64,000 bases of DNA from JANJTY01 sp038257155 (GCA_038257155.1 JBBSJP010000014.1:33567-97566); one strand, 5' to 3'. Positions 8,609-16,431 are shown, counted from the first letter of the stretch. The notes: generated from the letters alone by a model not told the origin. Numbers and translations: made by a program.

Positions 8609-8824
8609 TTAGTACAGACGCTGACGCTTGGTCGATTCGCGCGAAACGCGGCGAAGGTGACGCTTGACCGCGGCGGCGCGCTTGCGCTTGCGCTCCTGGG
8701 TCGGCTTTTCGTAGAACTCGCGCTTGCGGGTTTCGGCCAGAACGCCGGCCTTTTCACAGGTGCGCTTGAAGCGACGCAGGGCAAACTCGAACGGCTCGTT
8801 TTCGCGGACTTTGACGCTGGGCAT
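8609..8824 (-). CDS. rpsU: 30S ribosomal protein S21
   Basis: This 71-aa, highly basic protein (MPSVKVRENEPFEFALRRF, then CEKAGVLAETRKREFYEKP and an Arg/Lys-rich tail ending STKRQRLY) has the standard length and sequence of S21, which sits by the anti-Shine-Dalgarno region of 16S rRNA and aids initiation. The frame is open far upstream, but MPSVKV is the conserved start. It is the first gene of rpsU-yqeY-dnaG and is divergent from tsaD, the arrangement found across gammaproteobacteria. Confidence 0.98.
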   Translation of the reverse strand: MPSVKVRENEPFEFALRRFKRTCEKAGVLAETRKREFYEKPTQERKRKRAAAVKRHLRRVSRESTKRQRLY

Positions 8825-8872
8825 TGGGTTTTCCGGTGGCTGTAGGTGCCCGTCTCCTCGGGCGAGCCGCGT

Positions 8873-8902
8873 ATGATACTCGCCATGTTTCGTCCCGTGC
8901 AA
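8873..8902 (-). promoter_or_regulatory. candidate rpsU promoter
   Basis: On the minus strand TTGCAC (8902-8897) is followed after 18 bases by TATCAT (8878-8873, 5 of 6 to TATAAT), about 50 bases before the rpsU start. The same AT-rich spot read on the plus strand (TATGAT, 8872-8877) lies seven bases before an in-frame ATG of tsaD. Confidence 0.4.
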
Positions 8903-8941
8903 GTCCAAGGCCATGAAAAGCAAGCGCTCCGGAGTCCCGCC

Positions 8942-9958
8942 ATGAGGGTTCTGGGAATCGAGACATCCTGCGATGAGACTGGCCTTGCGGTATATGACAC
9001 CCGCGCCGGCCTGCTGGCGCAGCGCGTGTACAGCCAGATTCCGCTGCATGCCCACTACGGTGGCGTGGTGCCGGAACTGGCGAGCCGCGATCATGTGCGC
9101 AAGCTGGTGCCGCTGCTGCGTCAGACCCTGATCGATGCCGGCCTGGACCTGAACGAACTGGACGGAGTGGCTTACACCGCCGGGCCCGGCCTGGTTGGCG
9201 CCCTGCTGGTCGGCGCGGCCCTGGCTCGCGCGCTGGCCTGGGGCCTGGGCATTCCCGCGGTCGAGGTGCATCACATGGAAGGCCACCTGTTGGCACCCCT
9301 GATGGATGCCGATCCACCCAAGCCACCCTTCATCGCCTTGCTGGTATCGGGCGGCCACACCCAGCTGATGGAAGTAGCCGGCATCGGCAGCTATCGCCTG
9401 CTGGGCGAAACGCTCGACGATGCGGCCGGCGAAGCCTTCGACAAGACGGCCAAGCTGATGGGCTTGCCCTACCCGGGCGGCCCCAATCTGGCGCGCCTGG
9501 CCGAAATCGGCGATCCGGAGCGCTATCGCTTTCCCCGCCCGATGCTGGATCGCCCGGGCCTGGATTTCAGTTTTTCCGGTCTCAAGACCCAGGTGATGCT
9601 GGCCTGGCAGGCCTCCGATCAAAGCAGCTCAGCGCGGGCCGACATTGCACGCGGCTTTGAAGAAGCTGTTGTCGACACCCTGGCGGCCAAATGCGAGCGC
9701 GCCCTGCGCCAGTCCGGAAGTCGCACCCTGGTGGTCTCGGGCGGCGTCGGCGCCAACCGCCGCCTGCGCGAGCGGCTTGGCGAACTGGCCAGCAAATTGG
9801 GCGGTCGGGTCTGCTTCCCGGCACCGGAACTGTGCACCGACAACGGCGCCATGATCGCCTTCGCCGGCGCCCTGCGACTGCAAGCCGGGCAACGCAACGA
9901 CGGCCCCATAACCGCCCGCGCCAGATGGGACATGGCAAGCCTGGACCCAGTAACCTGA
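8942..9958 (+). CDS. tsaD: tRNA N6-threonylcarbamoyladenosine transferase TsaD
   Basis: The 338-aa enzyme transfers threonylcarbamoyl to A37 of ANN-decoding tRNAs together with TsaB/TsaE. Signature segments are MRVLGIETSCDET at the start, HMEGH (111-115, metal-binding) and LLVSGGHTQL for nucleotide binding, with SGGVGANRRLR near the C-terminus. GGAG seven bases before 8942 supports this start. An in-frame ATG at 8885, exactly at the predicted start of a TATGAT promoter, would add 19 residues (MFRPVQVQGH...) and could give a leaderless form. It is divergent from rpsU, as is usual. Confidence 0.96.
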   Translation: MRVLGIETSCDETGLAVYDTRAGLLAQRVYSQIPLHAHYGGVVPELASRDHVRKLVPLLRQTLIDAGLDLNELDGVAYTAGPGLVGALLVGAALARALAWGLGIPAVEVHHMEGHLLAPLMDADPPKPPFIALLVSGGHTQLMEVAGIGSYRLLGETLDDAAGEAFDKTAKLMGLPYPGGPNLARLAEIGDPERYRFPRPMLDRPGLDFSFSGLKTQVMLAWQASDQSSSARADIARGFEEAVVDTLAAKCERALRQSGSRTLVVSGGVGANRRLRERLGELASKLGGRVCFPAPELCTDNGAMIAFAGALRLQAGQRNDGPITARARWDMASLDPVT

Positions 9959-9959
9959 C

Positions 9960-10056
9960 TAGGCTCCCACTGACTTCGCTCCTACTGATGCGCTGCTCCT
10001 ACTGACCTTCGCTCCAACTGACTTTCGCTCCTACTGACCTTCTGCTCTTACTGACC
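9960..10056 (+). repeat. degenerate ~16-bp tandem repeat between tsaD and folB
   Basis: ACTGAC recurs about six times at 15-17 base spacing, each followed by a variant of TTCGCTCCT. It fills the whole tsaD-folB gap and ends seven bases before the folB ATG, so the folB promoter or leader must lie in it or further upstream. Confidence 0.75.
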
Positions 10057-10061
10057 CCACC

Positions 10062-10427
10062 ATGGACACCGTCTTCGTCGAAGCCCTCGAAATCACCTGC
10101 CTGATCGGCATCCACGAGTGGGAGCGCGAGCATCGCCAGCCGGTGATCTTTCATGTTGAGCTCGGTTTTGACCATCGCCGTGCCGCGGCCAGCGATGACA
10201 TCGGTGACGCAATCGATTACGCCGATATCGTGGACGAACTGAACCGCTTCGCTGGCGCGCGCGACGACCTGTTGCTGGAAAGCCTGGGCGAAGCCTGCTG
10301 CGCCTTCCTGCGCAAGCGCTTTTCGCCCAACCGCATCGTGCTGCGGCTGGAGAAGCCGCGCGCCGCCGAAACGCTTGGCTGCGGCAAGGTTGGCATCAGC
10401 CTGACACGCAACTTTCCGAGCGGCTGA
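10062..10427 (+). CDS. folB: dihydroneopterin aldolase
   Basis: The 121-aa enzyme cleaves 7,8-dihydroneopterin to 6-hydroxymethyl-dihydropterin and glycolaldehyde in folate synthesis. Its start, DTVFVEALEITCLIGIHEWERE, holds the conserved GIHEWE with the substrate-binding Glu. IDYADIVDEL and a C-terminal LRLEKPRAAETLG, which includes the pterin-pocket Lys, are also typical. Length matches the family. There is no obvious Shine-Dalgarno because the upstream gap is repeat sequence. folK begins nine bases after its stop, so the two form an operon. Confidence 0.94.
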   Translation: MDTVFVEALEITCLIGIHEWEREHRQPVIFHVELGFDHRRAAASDDIGDAIDYADIVDELNRFAGARDDLLLESLGEACCAFLRKRFSPNRIVLRLEKPRAAETLGCGKVGISLTRNFPSG

Positions 10428-10435
10428 GCGCTCGC

Positions 10436-10852
10436 ATGGCGCGCCGCTGGCTGCTGTTGCTTGGCTCCAATCAACCGCAGGACAGCACGCTGCGCGCGGC
10501 GCTGAAGCGCCTCGGCTCGCTGGGCGCCACGCAGGCGCTGACACCAATCGAACACCTGCGGCCTGCTTCAGGCACGGGACCGTGGTACTTCAATGCCTTG
10601 ATCGCTCTCCAGGCGGACCTGCCGCGCGAAGCACTACGCGAAACCCTGCGCCGCATCGAGGCAGAGCTGGGCCGCGACCGCAACGATCCTGCGCGCGTCG
10701 CCATCGATATCGACCTGCTGGGCTCGCAGCAGGACGACCTATGGCGCGCCGATGCCCACGCCCTGGCCAAAGGCGAGCCGACACGCTGGCCGACCGCTCA
10801 CTTGCTCACGTTGGCGGGGCTGTGCCTGGTCAGCGATGACGTGGCGTCGTAG
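10436..10852 (+). CDS. folK: 2-amino-4-hydroxy-6-hydroxymethyldihydropteridine diphosphokinase (HPPK)
   Basis: The 138-aa protein carries the HPPK start WLLLLGSNQP, the GPWYFNALIAL segment and GRDRNDPARVAIDIDLLG; the DIDLL aspartates bind Mg-ATP. It pyrophosphorylates the folB product. It is shorter than E. coli FolK (159 aa): the C-terminal region after DIDLL is abbreviated and lacks an obvious HPR motif, so a divergent HPPK is possible. It sits nine bases after folB and faces the pteridine-reductase-type SDR at 12105 across a repeat-filled gap. Confidence 0.85.
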   Translation: MARRWLLLLGSNQPQDSTLRAALKRLGSLGATQALTPIEHLRPASGTGPWYFNALIALQADLPREALRETLRRIEAELGRDRNDPARVAIDIDLLGSQQDDLWRADAHALAKGEPTRWPTAHLLTLAGLCLVSDDVAS

Positions 10853-10884
10853 CCCGGATGCGTGCAGCGCGCTTCTGCGGGACT

Positions 10885-10937
10885 GCTCTGGCTCCTGATT
10901 GAAAGCAGCGCCGCGGGAGCGGCGCCCTCCAAAGGTC
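10885..10937. repeat. GGAGGGCGCC-type repeat, copy R1
   Basis: This ~53-bp unit contains a GC-rich palindrome (GCGCCGC...GCGGCGC) followed by CCTCCAAAG. It matches the unit at 11173 at nearly every position. It lies in the 503-base gap between folK and the SDR. Confidence 0.75.
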
Positions 10938-11172
10938 AAGAGCAGCGCCGCTTCCTTCCCTTCTCCCACCGGGGTGAGCAGGGCTTTCGAGCGGCGAAGG
11001 CCGCGAGCCTGTGAACGCCCGCGCGCCTGCAGGCGCGCAGGCTGGGGTGGGTGGCGCGAAGCGCCGGATGAGGGTGCGATTGGAATCGATGCCCATGGCC
11101 TCGCCGCCATCGGTGACGCCGTGAGCTGCTCAGCTGCTCTCGCTTTGGGAGGGTCGCGCTCGGCGCGCGACG
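10938..11172. other. non-coding gap between R1 and R2
   Basis: This is the central part of the 503-base folK-SDR gap. Its open frames have no coding character or ribosome sites. I see only GC-rich, low-complexity runs such as CGCGCCTGCAGGCGCG near 11020-11037, a perfect palindrome that could form a hairpin. Confidence 0.6.
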
Positions 11173-11226
11173 GCTCTTGCTACTGATTGAAGAACAGCGC
11201 CGCCGGAGCGGCGCCCTCCAAAGATC
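11173..11226. repeat. GGAGGGCGCC-type repeat, copy R2
   Basis: Same orientation as R1, with about six differences over 53 bases and the same CTGATTGAA lead-in and CCTCCAAAG end. The remainder of the gap to 11355 shows no gene. Confidence 0.75.
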
Positions 11227-11355
11227 GAATCAGTGCAGCGTCGTGGCCCGGATAAGCGCCGCGCATCCGTGGTGAGCGTTTGGGAAAGGAGCAAGCAAAT
11301 CTCCTGCCCGGGCCTGCCCATTCCCGCATTCGCTTTGCTTGCAAGAGCAATCGAG

Positions 11356-12105
11356 CTAAGTCGACAACAGCCGACCGCCATCCACTGGCAACACTATCCC
11401 GGTGCAATAGTCGGCCGACTCCAGCAGGAAGCGCACCGCCTCGGCCACGTCTTCCGGGCGACCGACGCGACCCAGGGCGGTGCGGCTGCGGATGGCGTCT
11501 TCAGTCTCGGCCTTGAAGGGCTTTTCCGACCACAGCACGGTGCCCGGCGCCACCCCGTTGACCCGCACTGCTGGTCCCAGGGCCTGCGCCAGGGCGAACG
11601 TCTGCATGCGCAACGCCGCTTTCGCCATGCTGTACACCGGGTGCTCGGGCAGCGGCCGTTCGGCGTAGATGTCGAGCAGATTGACGATCGCGCCGCTGCG
11701 CTCGGCCAGGTGCTTTGCTGCAGCCTGCGACAGAAAGAACGGCGCCTTGGCATTTGAATCGAACAGCTCGTCCCACTGCTGCTCGGTCACCTCGCCGATC
11801 TCGCTGCGATAGAAGGTCGAGGCGTTGTTGACCAGGGCGTCGAGATGGCCGAAGCGTGCCACCGCCGCGAGTACCAGTTCGGGAAGTCGCGCCGTGTCCG
11901 ACAGATCAGCCTGCAGGGTCAGCACGCTGTCGGGGCGCTCGGCCTGCAGCGAATCGGCGAGAATCTCCAACTCGGCCATCGAACGGCGCGCGTGCAGCGC
12001 CAGATTCCAGCCCGAGGCATGCAGACGGCGCGCGATGCAGGCGCCGACGCGACGTGCAGCGCCCGTCACCAGGGCAACGCGGGGGGGGAGTGAAGGGTTC
12101 GACAT
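11356..12105 (-). CDS. pteridine reductase-type short-chain dehydrogenase (FolM/PTR1-like)
   Basis: The 249-aa SDR has the NADPH motif TGAARRVGACIARRL; the arginine-rich TGAARR form and the following HARRS are typical of pteridine reductases that reduce dihydrobiopterin and dihydrofolate. The NNAS motif (VNNASTFYRS) and the YxxxK pair (YSMAKAAL) of the active site are intact, and it ends GIVLPVDGGRLLST. GGAAAGG before the ATG at 12105 fixes the start. It converges with folB-folK, supporting a pterin/folate role, possibly as an alternative dihydrofolate reductase. Substrate is inferred. Confidence 0.85.
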   Translation of the reverse strand: MSNPSLPPRVALVTGAARRVGACIARRLHASGWNLALHARRSMAELEILADSLQAERPDSVLTLQADLSDTARLPELVLAAVARFGHLDALVNNASTFYRSEIGEVTEQQWDELFDSNAKAPFFLSQAAAKHLAERSGAIVNLLDIYAERPLPEHPVYSMAKAALRMQTFALAQALGPAVRVNGVAPGTVLWSEKPFKAETEDAIRSRTALGRVGRPEDVAEAVRFLLESADYCTGIVLPVDGGRLLST

Positions 12106-12173
12106 GTGCCTTTCCGTCGGCTTTTACAGAACCGGTTATAGCGCACCGCGGGGCAATCGCAGCGTCAAGTCGT

Positions 12174-12179
12174 TAAACT
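12174..12179 (+). promoter_or_regulatory. -10-like hexamer before the mechanosensitive channel gene
   Basis: TAAACT (4 of 6) ends seven bases before the ATG at 12187, and no Shine-Dalgarno is present. It sits inside the small inverted repeat TCAAG...CTTGA (12165-12182). Confidence 0.3.
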
Positions 12180-12186
12180 TGAGCGC

Positions 12187-13443
12187 ATGGAAACTCTGTT
12201 TGAGGCCATCGGCCTGCCGGGGCAGGAACCCTGGATTGTCACGTCTGCCGGCATCATCGTTCTGCTCCTGGGCGCCTGGCTGGCCGATTTCATCGCCCGG
12301 CGCGTGGTTCTGGCGCGGGTCCGCGCCCTGTCAGCACGTACCGAGAACCAGTGGGACGACCTGATCATGCGGCGCCGTGCGTTGCGCTGGATCGCGCATA
12401 TTGCACCGGCCGCGGTGATCCAGTTCGGTGTGCTGTGGCTGCCGGGAATTCCCGAGCACATCGTGCTGCTGACCCGCAATATTGCACTCGCATTCACCGT
12501 ACTGATGATCGTGCTGGCGGCCAGCGCCATGCTGTCGGCCGCCAACGATATCTACGAACGCAACGAGCGCGGCCGCGCCCGACCGATCCGCGGCTACGTG
12601 CAGCTGATCAAGATTTTTCTGTTCATCATCGGCGCGATCCTGATCGTGTCCATTCTGATCGAGCGCTCGCCCCTGCTGCTGCTGTCGGGCCTGGGCGCGA
12701 TGACCGCGGTACTGCTGCTGGTGTTCAAGGACACCATCCTGAGTTTTGTGGCCGGCCTGCAGATCTCCAGTTATGACATGGTCCGGGTTGGGGACTGGAT
12801 CGAGATGCCGGCGCTGGGCACCGATGGCGACGTGATCGAGATGGGCCTGCACACGGTCAAGGTGCAGAATTTCGATCGCACCATTACCGCGATTCCCACC
12901 TGGCGCCTGGCGACCGAAAGCTTTCGCAACTGGCGCGGCATGAGCGATTCTGGGGGGCGGCGCATCAAGCGCGCCCTGCTGATCGATACCCAGTCGATCC
13001 ATTTCCTCACTTCTGAGGAACAGCAGCGCCTTGAGCAGTTCGACCTGCTGCGCGATTACCTGCAGCGCAAGCAAGGCGAACTGGCCGAGTGGAATGCCGC
13101 GCACCCGGGCGAAATCAATCAGCGCCGCCTGACCAATATCGGCAGCTTCCGTGCGTATGTCGCGGCCTATCTGCGCGCCCATGGCGGCATCCATCCCGGC
13201 ATGACCCAACTGGTTCGCCAGCTGGCGCCCGGTCCCGAGGGCCTGCCGCTGGAGATCTACTGCTTCACCGCGGACATCCGTTGGGCCGAGTACGAGTCAA
13301 TCATGGCCGACGTGTTCGACCATCTGCTGGCGATCATCGGCGAGTTTGGCCTGCGGGTTTATCAGAAACCTGGCAGTCATGACCTGCGCCGGATCCTGGT
13401 TTCAGCGGAAAACAGTCCACAAACTGCCGCGCAGGCAGGATAA
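12187..13443 (+). CDS. mechanosensitive ion channel, YbdG/MscM-type MscS family
   Basis: The 418-aa inner-membrane protein has five or so N-terminal transmembrane segments and the MscS core around residues 150-270: IERSPLLLLSGLGAMTAVLLLVFKDTILSFVAGLQIS is the pore helix and VRVGDWIEMPALGTDGDVIEMGLHTVKVQNFDRT the beta domain. Length and C-terminal ITAIPTW / NWRGMSDSGGRRIKR match E. coli YbdG, a channel that opens on mild osmotic downshock, rather than the 286-aa MscS. DUF6159 follows after 33 bases and could be co-transcribed. Confidence 0.93.
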   Translation: METLFEAIGLPGQEPWIVTSAGIIVLLLGAWLADFIARRVVLARVRALSARTENQWDDLIMRRRALRWIAHIAPAAVIQFGVLWLPGIPEHIVLLTRNIALAFTVLMIVLAASAMLSAANDIYERNERGRARPIRGYVQLIKIFLFIIGAILIVSILIERSPLLLLSGLGAMTAVLLLVFKDTILSFVAGLQISSYDMVRVGDWIEMPALGTDGDVIEMGLHTVKVQNFDRTITAIPTWRLATESFRNWRGMSDSGGRRIKRALLIDTQSIHFLTSEEQQRLEQFDLLRDYLQRKQGELAEWNAAHPGEINQRRLTNIGSFRAYVAAYLRAHGGIHPGMTQLVRQLAPGPEGLPLEIYCFTADIRWAEYESIMADVFDHLLAIIGEFGLRVYQKPGSHDLRRILVSAENSPQTAAQAG

Positions 13444-13476
13444 TCTCCCGACATTCCACGGCTGGGGAGAGCCATC

Positions 13477-14322
13477 ATGTTCGAGAAATTTTCACGCAGC
13501 TGGGGCCTGGTCAAGGCCTCGGCATCGGTGCTGCAGTCCGACAAGGAGCTGTTGGTGTTCCCGCTGCTGTCGTCGCTGGCAGCAATCCTGGTTGCGGCGA
13601 GCTTCATCGGACCGGCCATCGGGCTGGGCATGTTCGAAGGCGGGCGCGATGAGATGGGCGCGGTCGAAGCGGTGTGGATATTCGCCTTCTACCTGGTGCA
13701 GTACTTCGTGATCTTCTTCTTCAATACCGCCCTGGTTGGGGCCGCAATGATCCGTCTCGACGGCGGCGACCCGACCGTGTCGGACGGCTTGCGCATCGCG
13801 CGCGAGCGTTTCATTCCGATCCTCGGCTATGCCGCCATCGCCGCCACCGTGGGCCTGGCCCTTCGCGCGCTGGAACAGCGCGCCGGAGTACTTGGCTCGT
13901 TCGTGATCGGCCTGATCGGCGTGGCCTGGACCGTGGCGAGCTTTCTGGTGGTACCGGTGCTGGTGGCTCGCAACGTCGGCCCGATTGATGCATTGAAGGA
14001 AAGCGCCACCTTGCTGAAGAAGACCTGGGGCGAGAACCTGATCGGCAGCGGCGGTATCGGCATGGCCTTCGGCCTGATGATCTTCCTGGTACTGATCGTG
14101 GGCCTTGGGCTGGCGATCGGGCTCGGCTCGGCAACGGGTTCGGTGCCGCTGCTGGTGGTTCTGCTGTCGATCACCTTTATCGCCGTGCTGTTGATGTCCC
14201 TGGTGCAGGCCGCGCTGGCCGGCATCTACTCGGCCGCGCTGTATCGCTTTGCCACGGTCGGCGATGCGCCCGAGGGCTTCGACGGCGTGGTGCTGAAGAA
14301 CGCTTTCCAGCGCAAGGCCTGA
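13477..14322 (+). CDS. DUF6159 family membrane protein
   Basis: The 281-aa protein begins MFEKFSRSWGLVKASASVLQSDKELLVFPLLSS, the family's conserved start, and has about six hydrophobic segments (e.g. AAILVAASFIGPAIGLG, FGLMIFLVLIVGLGLAIGLG, PLLVVLLSITFIAVLLM). It ends in a short basic cytoplasmic tail with YRFATVGDAPEGF. The function of this family is unknown. GGGGAG just before the ATG fixes the start. It follows the mechanosensitive channel closely, hinting at a shared membrane-stress context. Confidence 0.85.
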   Translation: MFEKFSRSWGLVKASASVLQSDKELLVFPLLSSLAAILVAASFIGPAIGLGMFEGGRDEMGAVEAVWIFAFYLVQYFVIFFFNTALVGAAMIRLDGGDPTVSDGLRIARERFIPILGYAAIAATVGLALRALEQRAGVLGSFVIGLIGVAWTVASFLVVPVLVARNVGPIDALKESATLLKKTWGENLIGSGGIGMAFGLMIFLVLIVGLGLAIGLGSATGSVPLLVVLLSITFIAVLLMSLVQAALAGIYSAALYRFATVGDAPEGFDGVVLKNAFQRKA

Positions 14323-14411
14323 CCCTTCCCGCTGTTTCCCCTCGCCTGCGCCGTTCCCCACGTCCGGGAGCGGCGCTGACGCGCGCCTTCCCACCAAGAG
14401 CCGTACCCGTC

Positions 14412-14768
14412 ATGAGCAGCGCGCCGCGCCCTACCAGCATCGTCCTGCACCGTGCCTCACACGCGCTGGAAGTGGCATTTGATTCGGGCGATACCTTCAC
14501 CCTGCCCTGTGAGTATCTGCGGGTCGAATCGCCCAGCGCCGAAGTGCAGGGCCATGGCCCGGGCCAGAAGGTGCTCGTCGCCGGCAAACGCGACGTGAAC
14601 ATCGAAGCAATCGAGCCGGTTGGGCATTACGGCGTGCTGCTGCGCTTTTCCGACGGGCACAACACCGGCATATACAGCTGGACCACCCTGCTTGAGCTGG
14701 GACGTGAGCAGGCTGAGCGATGGCCGAAATATCTCGCTGCGCTGGAGGCTGCGGGGCTGTCGCGCTAG
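14412..14768 (+). CDS. DUF971 domain protein (GBBH-like N-terminal domain)
   Basis: The 118-aa protein is a stand-alone copy of the small domain found at the N-terminus of gamma-butyrobetaine hydroxylases: LHRASHALEVAFDSGDTFTLPCEYLRVESPSAE, then VNIEAIEPVGHYGVLLRFSDGHNTGIYSWTTLLEL. In eukaryotes and some bacteria such domains have been linked to Fe-S protein assembly; in this family a role is not settled. It precedes ubiE, as in xanthomonads where hslVU lies upstream; here hslVU is absent and the DUF6159 gene takes that position. A palindromic repeat separates it from ubiE. Confidence 0.88.
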   Translation: MSSAPRPTSIVLHRASHALEVAFDSGDTFTLPCEYLRVESPSAEVQGHGPGQKVLVAGKRDVNIEAIEPVGHYGVLLRFSDGHNTGIYSWTTLLELGREQAERWPKYLAALEAAGLSR

Positions 14769-14790
14769 TCACCCGGCGAGGTTGGGCAAC

Positions 14791-14865
14791 GGTGGGCCAA
14801 GGCCCACCCTACGTAACACAGGGTTCGTCGCGGCGCCCGCCTAGTAGGGTGGGCCTTGGCCCACC
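14791..14865. repeat. REP-like palindromic pair, copy C (arms in outward order)
   Basis: GGTGGGCC...CCCTACG (14791-14813) and GTAGGGTGGGCC...CCACC (14844-14865) are the same half-units as in copies A/B but in the opposite order, with 30 bases between. Each half is itself a GTGGGCC/GGCCCAC palindrome. It lies between DUF971 and ubiE. Confidence 0.8.
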
Positions 14866-14905
14866 GAAGCGCGAGGCATGCAATCGCGTGCTGTCCACGG
14901 AGTGC

Positions 14906-14911
14906 GATAAT
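14906..14911 (+). promoter_or_regulatory. -10-like hexamer before ubiE
   Basis: GATAAT (5 of 6) ends six bases before the ubiE ATG at 14918; transcription would begin at about the A of the ATG. There is no Shine-Dalgarno and no clear -35. Confidence 0.4.
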
Positions 14912-14917
14912 CGCTGG

Positions 14918-15676
14918 ATGAGCGAACCCAAGCCCCCCGAAACCACCCACTTCGGTTTTTCCGAAGTGCCCATTGGCGACAAGCAGAAGCTGGTCGGCCA
15001 GGTCTTCAGCTCGGTGGCGCGCAGCTACGACCTGATGAACGACCTGATGAGCCTGGGCCTGCATCGAGTCTGGAAGCAGTATTTCGTCGCCACCAGCGGC
15101 GTGAAGCGCGGCGACGCCGTGCTCGACCTGGCCGGTGGCACCGGCGATATCGCCCGCCTGCTGCATTCGCGCGTCGGCGAAACGGGGCGCATCGTGCTGG
15201 GCGATATCAACGCCGAGATGCTGGGCGTCGGTCGCGACCGCATGACCAATGCAGGCCTGGTGAGGGGCCTTGAGTACGTGCGACTGAATGCCGAAGCCCT
15301 GCCCTTTCCGGACAAGAGCTTCGACCTCGCCACCATCGCCTTCGGCCTGCGCAATGTCACCGACAAGGACGCCGCGCTGCGCGAGATGCACCGCGTGCTG
15401 AAGATCGGCGGCCGCGCCCTGGTGCTGGAGTTCTCGCAGGTCAAGGCCGAGTGGTTCCGACCGATCTACGACTTTCACGGTTTCCAGGTGCTGCCGCGCC
15501 TGGGCAAGCTGTTCGCCAACGATGCCGAGAGCTACCGCTATCTGGCCGAATCGATCCGCAAGCATCCACCGCAGGCCGAACTGGAAGCAATGATGCACGA
15601 GGCGGGCTTCGAGCGCGTCAGCCATCGCAACCTGTCGGCAGGCATTGTCGCGATCCATTCTGGCTATCGCGTGTGA
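14918..15676 (+). CDS. ubiE: bifunctional demethylmenaquinone / 2-polyprenyl-6-methoxy-benzoquinol methyltransferase
   Basis: The 252-aa SAM-dependent C-methyltransferase acts in ubiquinone (and, if made, menaquinone) synthesis. Class I motifs are clear: VLDLAGGTGDIARLLHS, GDINAEML, and ATIAFGLRNVTDKDAALREMHRVLK with GGRALVLEFSQVK. The N-terminus THFGFSEVPIGDKQKLVGQVFSSVARSYDLMNDLMS is diagnostic. The frame is open to 14720 through the palindromic repeat, but MSEPKPPETTHFGF is the family start. The SGNH hydrolase start overlaps its stop as GTGA, so they are translationally coupled. Confidence 0.96.
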   Translation: MSEPKPPETTHFGFSEVPIGDKQKLVGQVFSSVARSYDLMNDLMSLGLHRVWKQYFVATSGVKRGDAVLDLAGGTGDIARLLHSRVGETGRIVLGDINAEMLGVGRDRMTNAGLVRGLEYVRLNAEALPFPDKSFDLATIAFGLRNVTDKDAALREMHRVLKIGGRALVLEFSQVKAEWFRPIYDFHGFQVLPRLGKLFANDAESYRYLAESIRKHPPQAELEAMMHEAGFERVSHRNLSAGIVAIHSGYRV

Positions 15677-16431
15677 TCAAGCGGAACGACTCGCTTCTGC
15701 GGCGAGTTGCGTTCTGGGCCCTTACGCCGCTGATCCTGCCGCAGGCGCTGTGGGTGAGGGCGCATGCGCCGAAGTTTCCACCGGCTCCGGGCGAACCCCA
15801 TGGGCGGTTCGGAGAGACAGGTATCGAACCGCTGCGCTTTCTGGCCTTGGGCGATTCAGTGATCGCCGGGGTTGGCGCCGAGCAACTGCACGATGCGGCG
15901 CCCGGTGCTGCGGCGCGCCGGCTTTCGGAGATCTGCGGGCGTCCGGTAGCCTGGCGCGCCCTGGGCCGGGTCGGCGCCGATATCAGCCAGATCCGCCGCC
16001 TGCAGCTGCCCGAGGTTGGCGCCGACGAATTTGACGCAGCGTTGATTTCGGTCGGGGTGAACGATGTCACCGGCTTGACCCGCGGGCAGCACTATCGGCG
16101 CGAGTTGGGTCTGCTGCTGGATGGACTGCTGGCCCTGTCACCCCACGCGGTGATCCTGCTCGTGGGCGTTCCACCGCTGCATGCGTTCCCGTTGCTGCCG
16201 CAGCCCTTGCGCTGGCACCTTGGGCTGCGCGGCCGCAGTCTGAACGCCATTGGCGCACAGGTGGCAAGCCGGCCAGGCGTGATTTTCGCACCGTTCGATT
16301 TTGATCCGAAGCCGGAGCACTTCGCAGCCGATGGCTACCATCCCGGGCCGGCGATGCACCGTGAATGGGGCGAACGCGTGGCTGAGTTGATTGCCACCCA
16401 GCTATCGGTGAACGACGCCGCGCCGACATAG
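15673..16431 (+). CDS. SGNH/GDSL hydrolase family protein
   Basis: The 252-aa protein starts with a GTG whose last bases form the ubiE stop (GTGA). An N-terminal hydrophobic segment (VAFWALTPLILPQALWV, ~12-28) would anchor it to the membrane or export it. Block I LALGDSVIAG has the nucleophile Ser62, block III is VGVNDVTG and block V DGYHPG holds the Asp-His pair, so the catalytic set is complete. Such hydrolases act on acyl or acetyl esters of lipids or glycans; substrate unknown. The longer frame to 15451 lies inside ubiE and is rejected. Confidence 0.88.
   Translation: MIKRNDSLLRRVAFWALTPLILPQALWVRAHAPKFPPAPGEPHGRFGETGIEPLRFLALGDSVIAGVGAEQLHDAAPGAAARRLSEICGRPVAWRALGRVGADISQIRRLQLPEVGADEFDAALISVGVNDVTGLTRGQHYRRELGLLLDGLLALSPHAVILLVGVPPLHAFPLLPQPLRWHLGLRGRSLNAIGAQVASRPGVIFAPFDFDPKPEHFAADGYHPGPAMHREWGERVAELIATQLSVNDAAPT

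Noticed and set aside
13492..14397. 301-codon minus-strand frame over DUF6159
   Set aside because: His/Gln/Arg-rich antisense shadow; no ribosome site and no recognisable sequence.
15451..15672. Extended N-terminus of the SGNH hydrolase
   Set aside because: Would overlap ubiE in another phase; the GTG at 15673 gives a hydrophobic N-terminus and the classic GTGA coupling.
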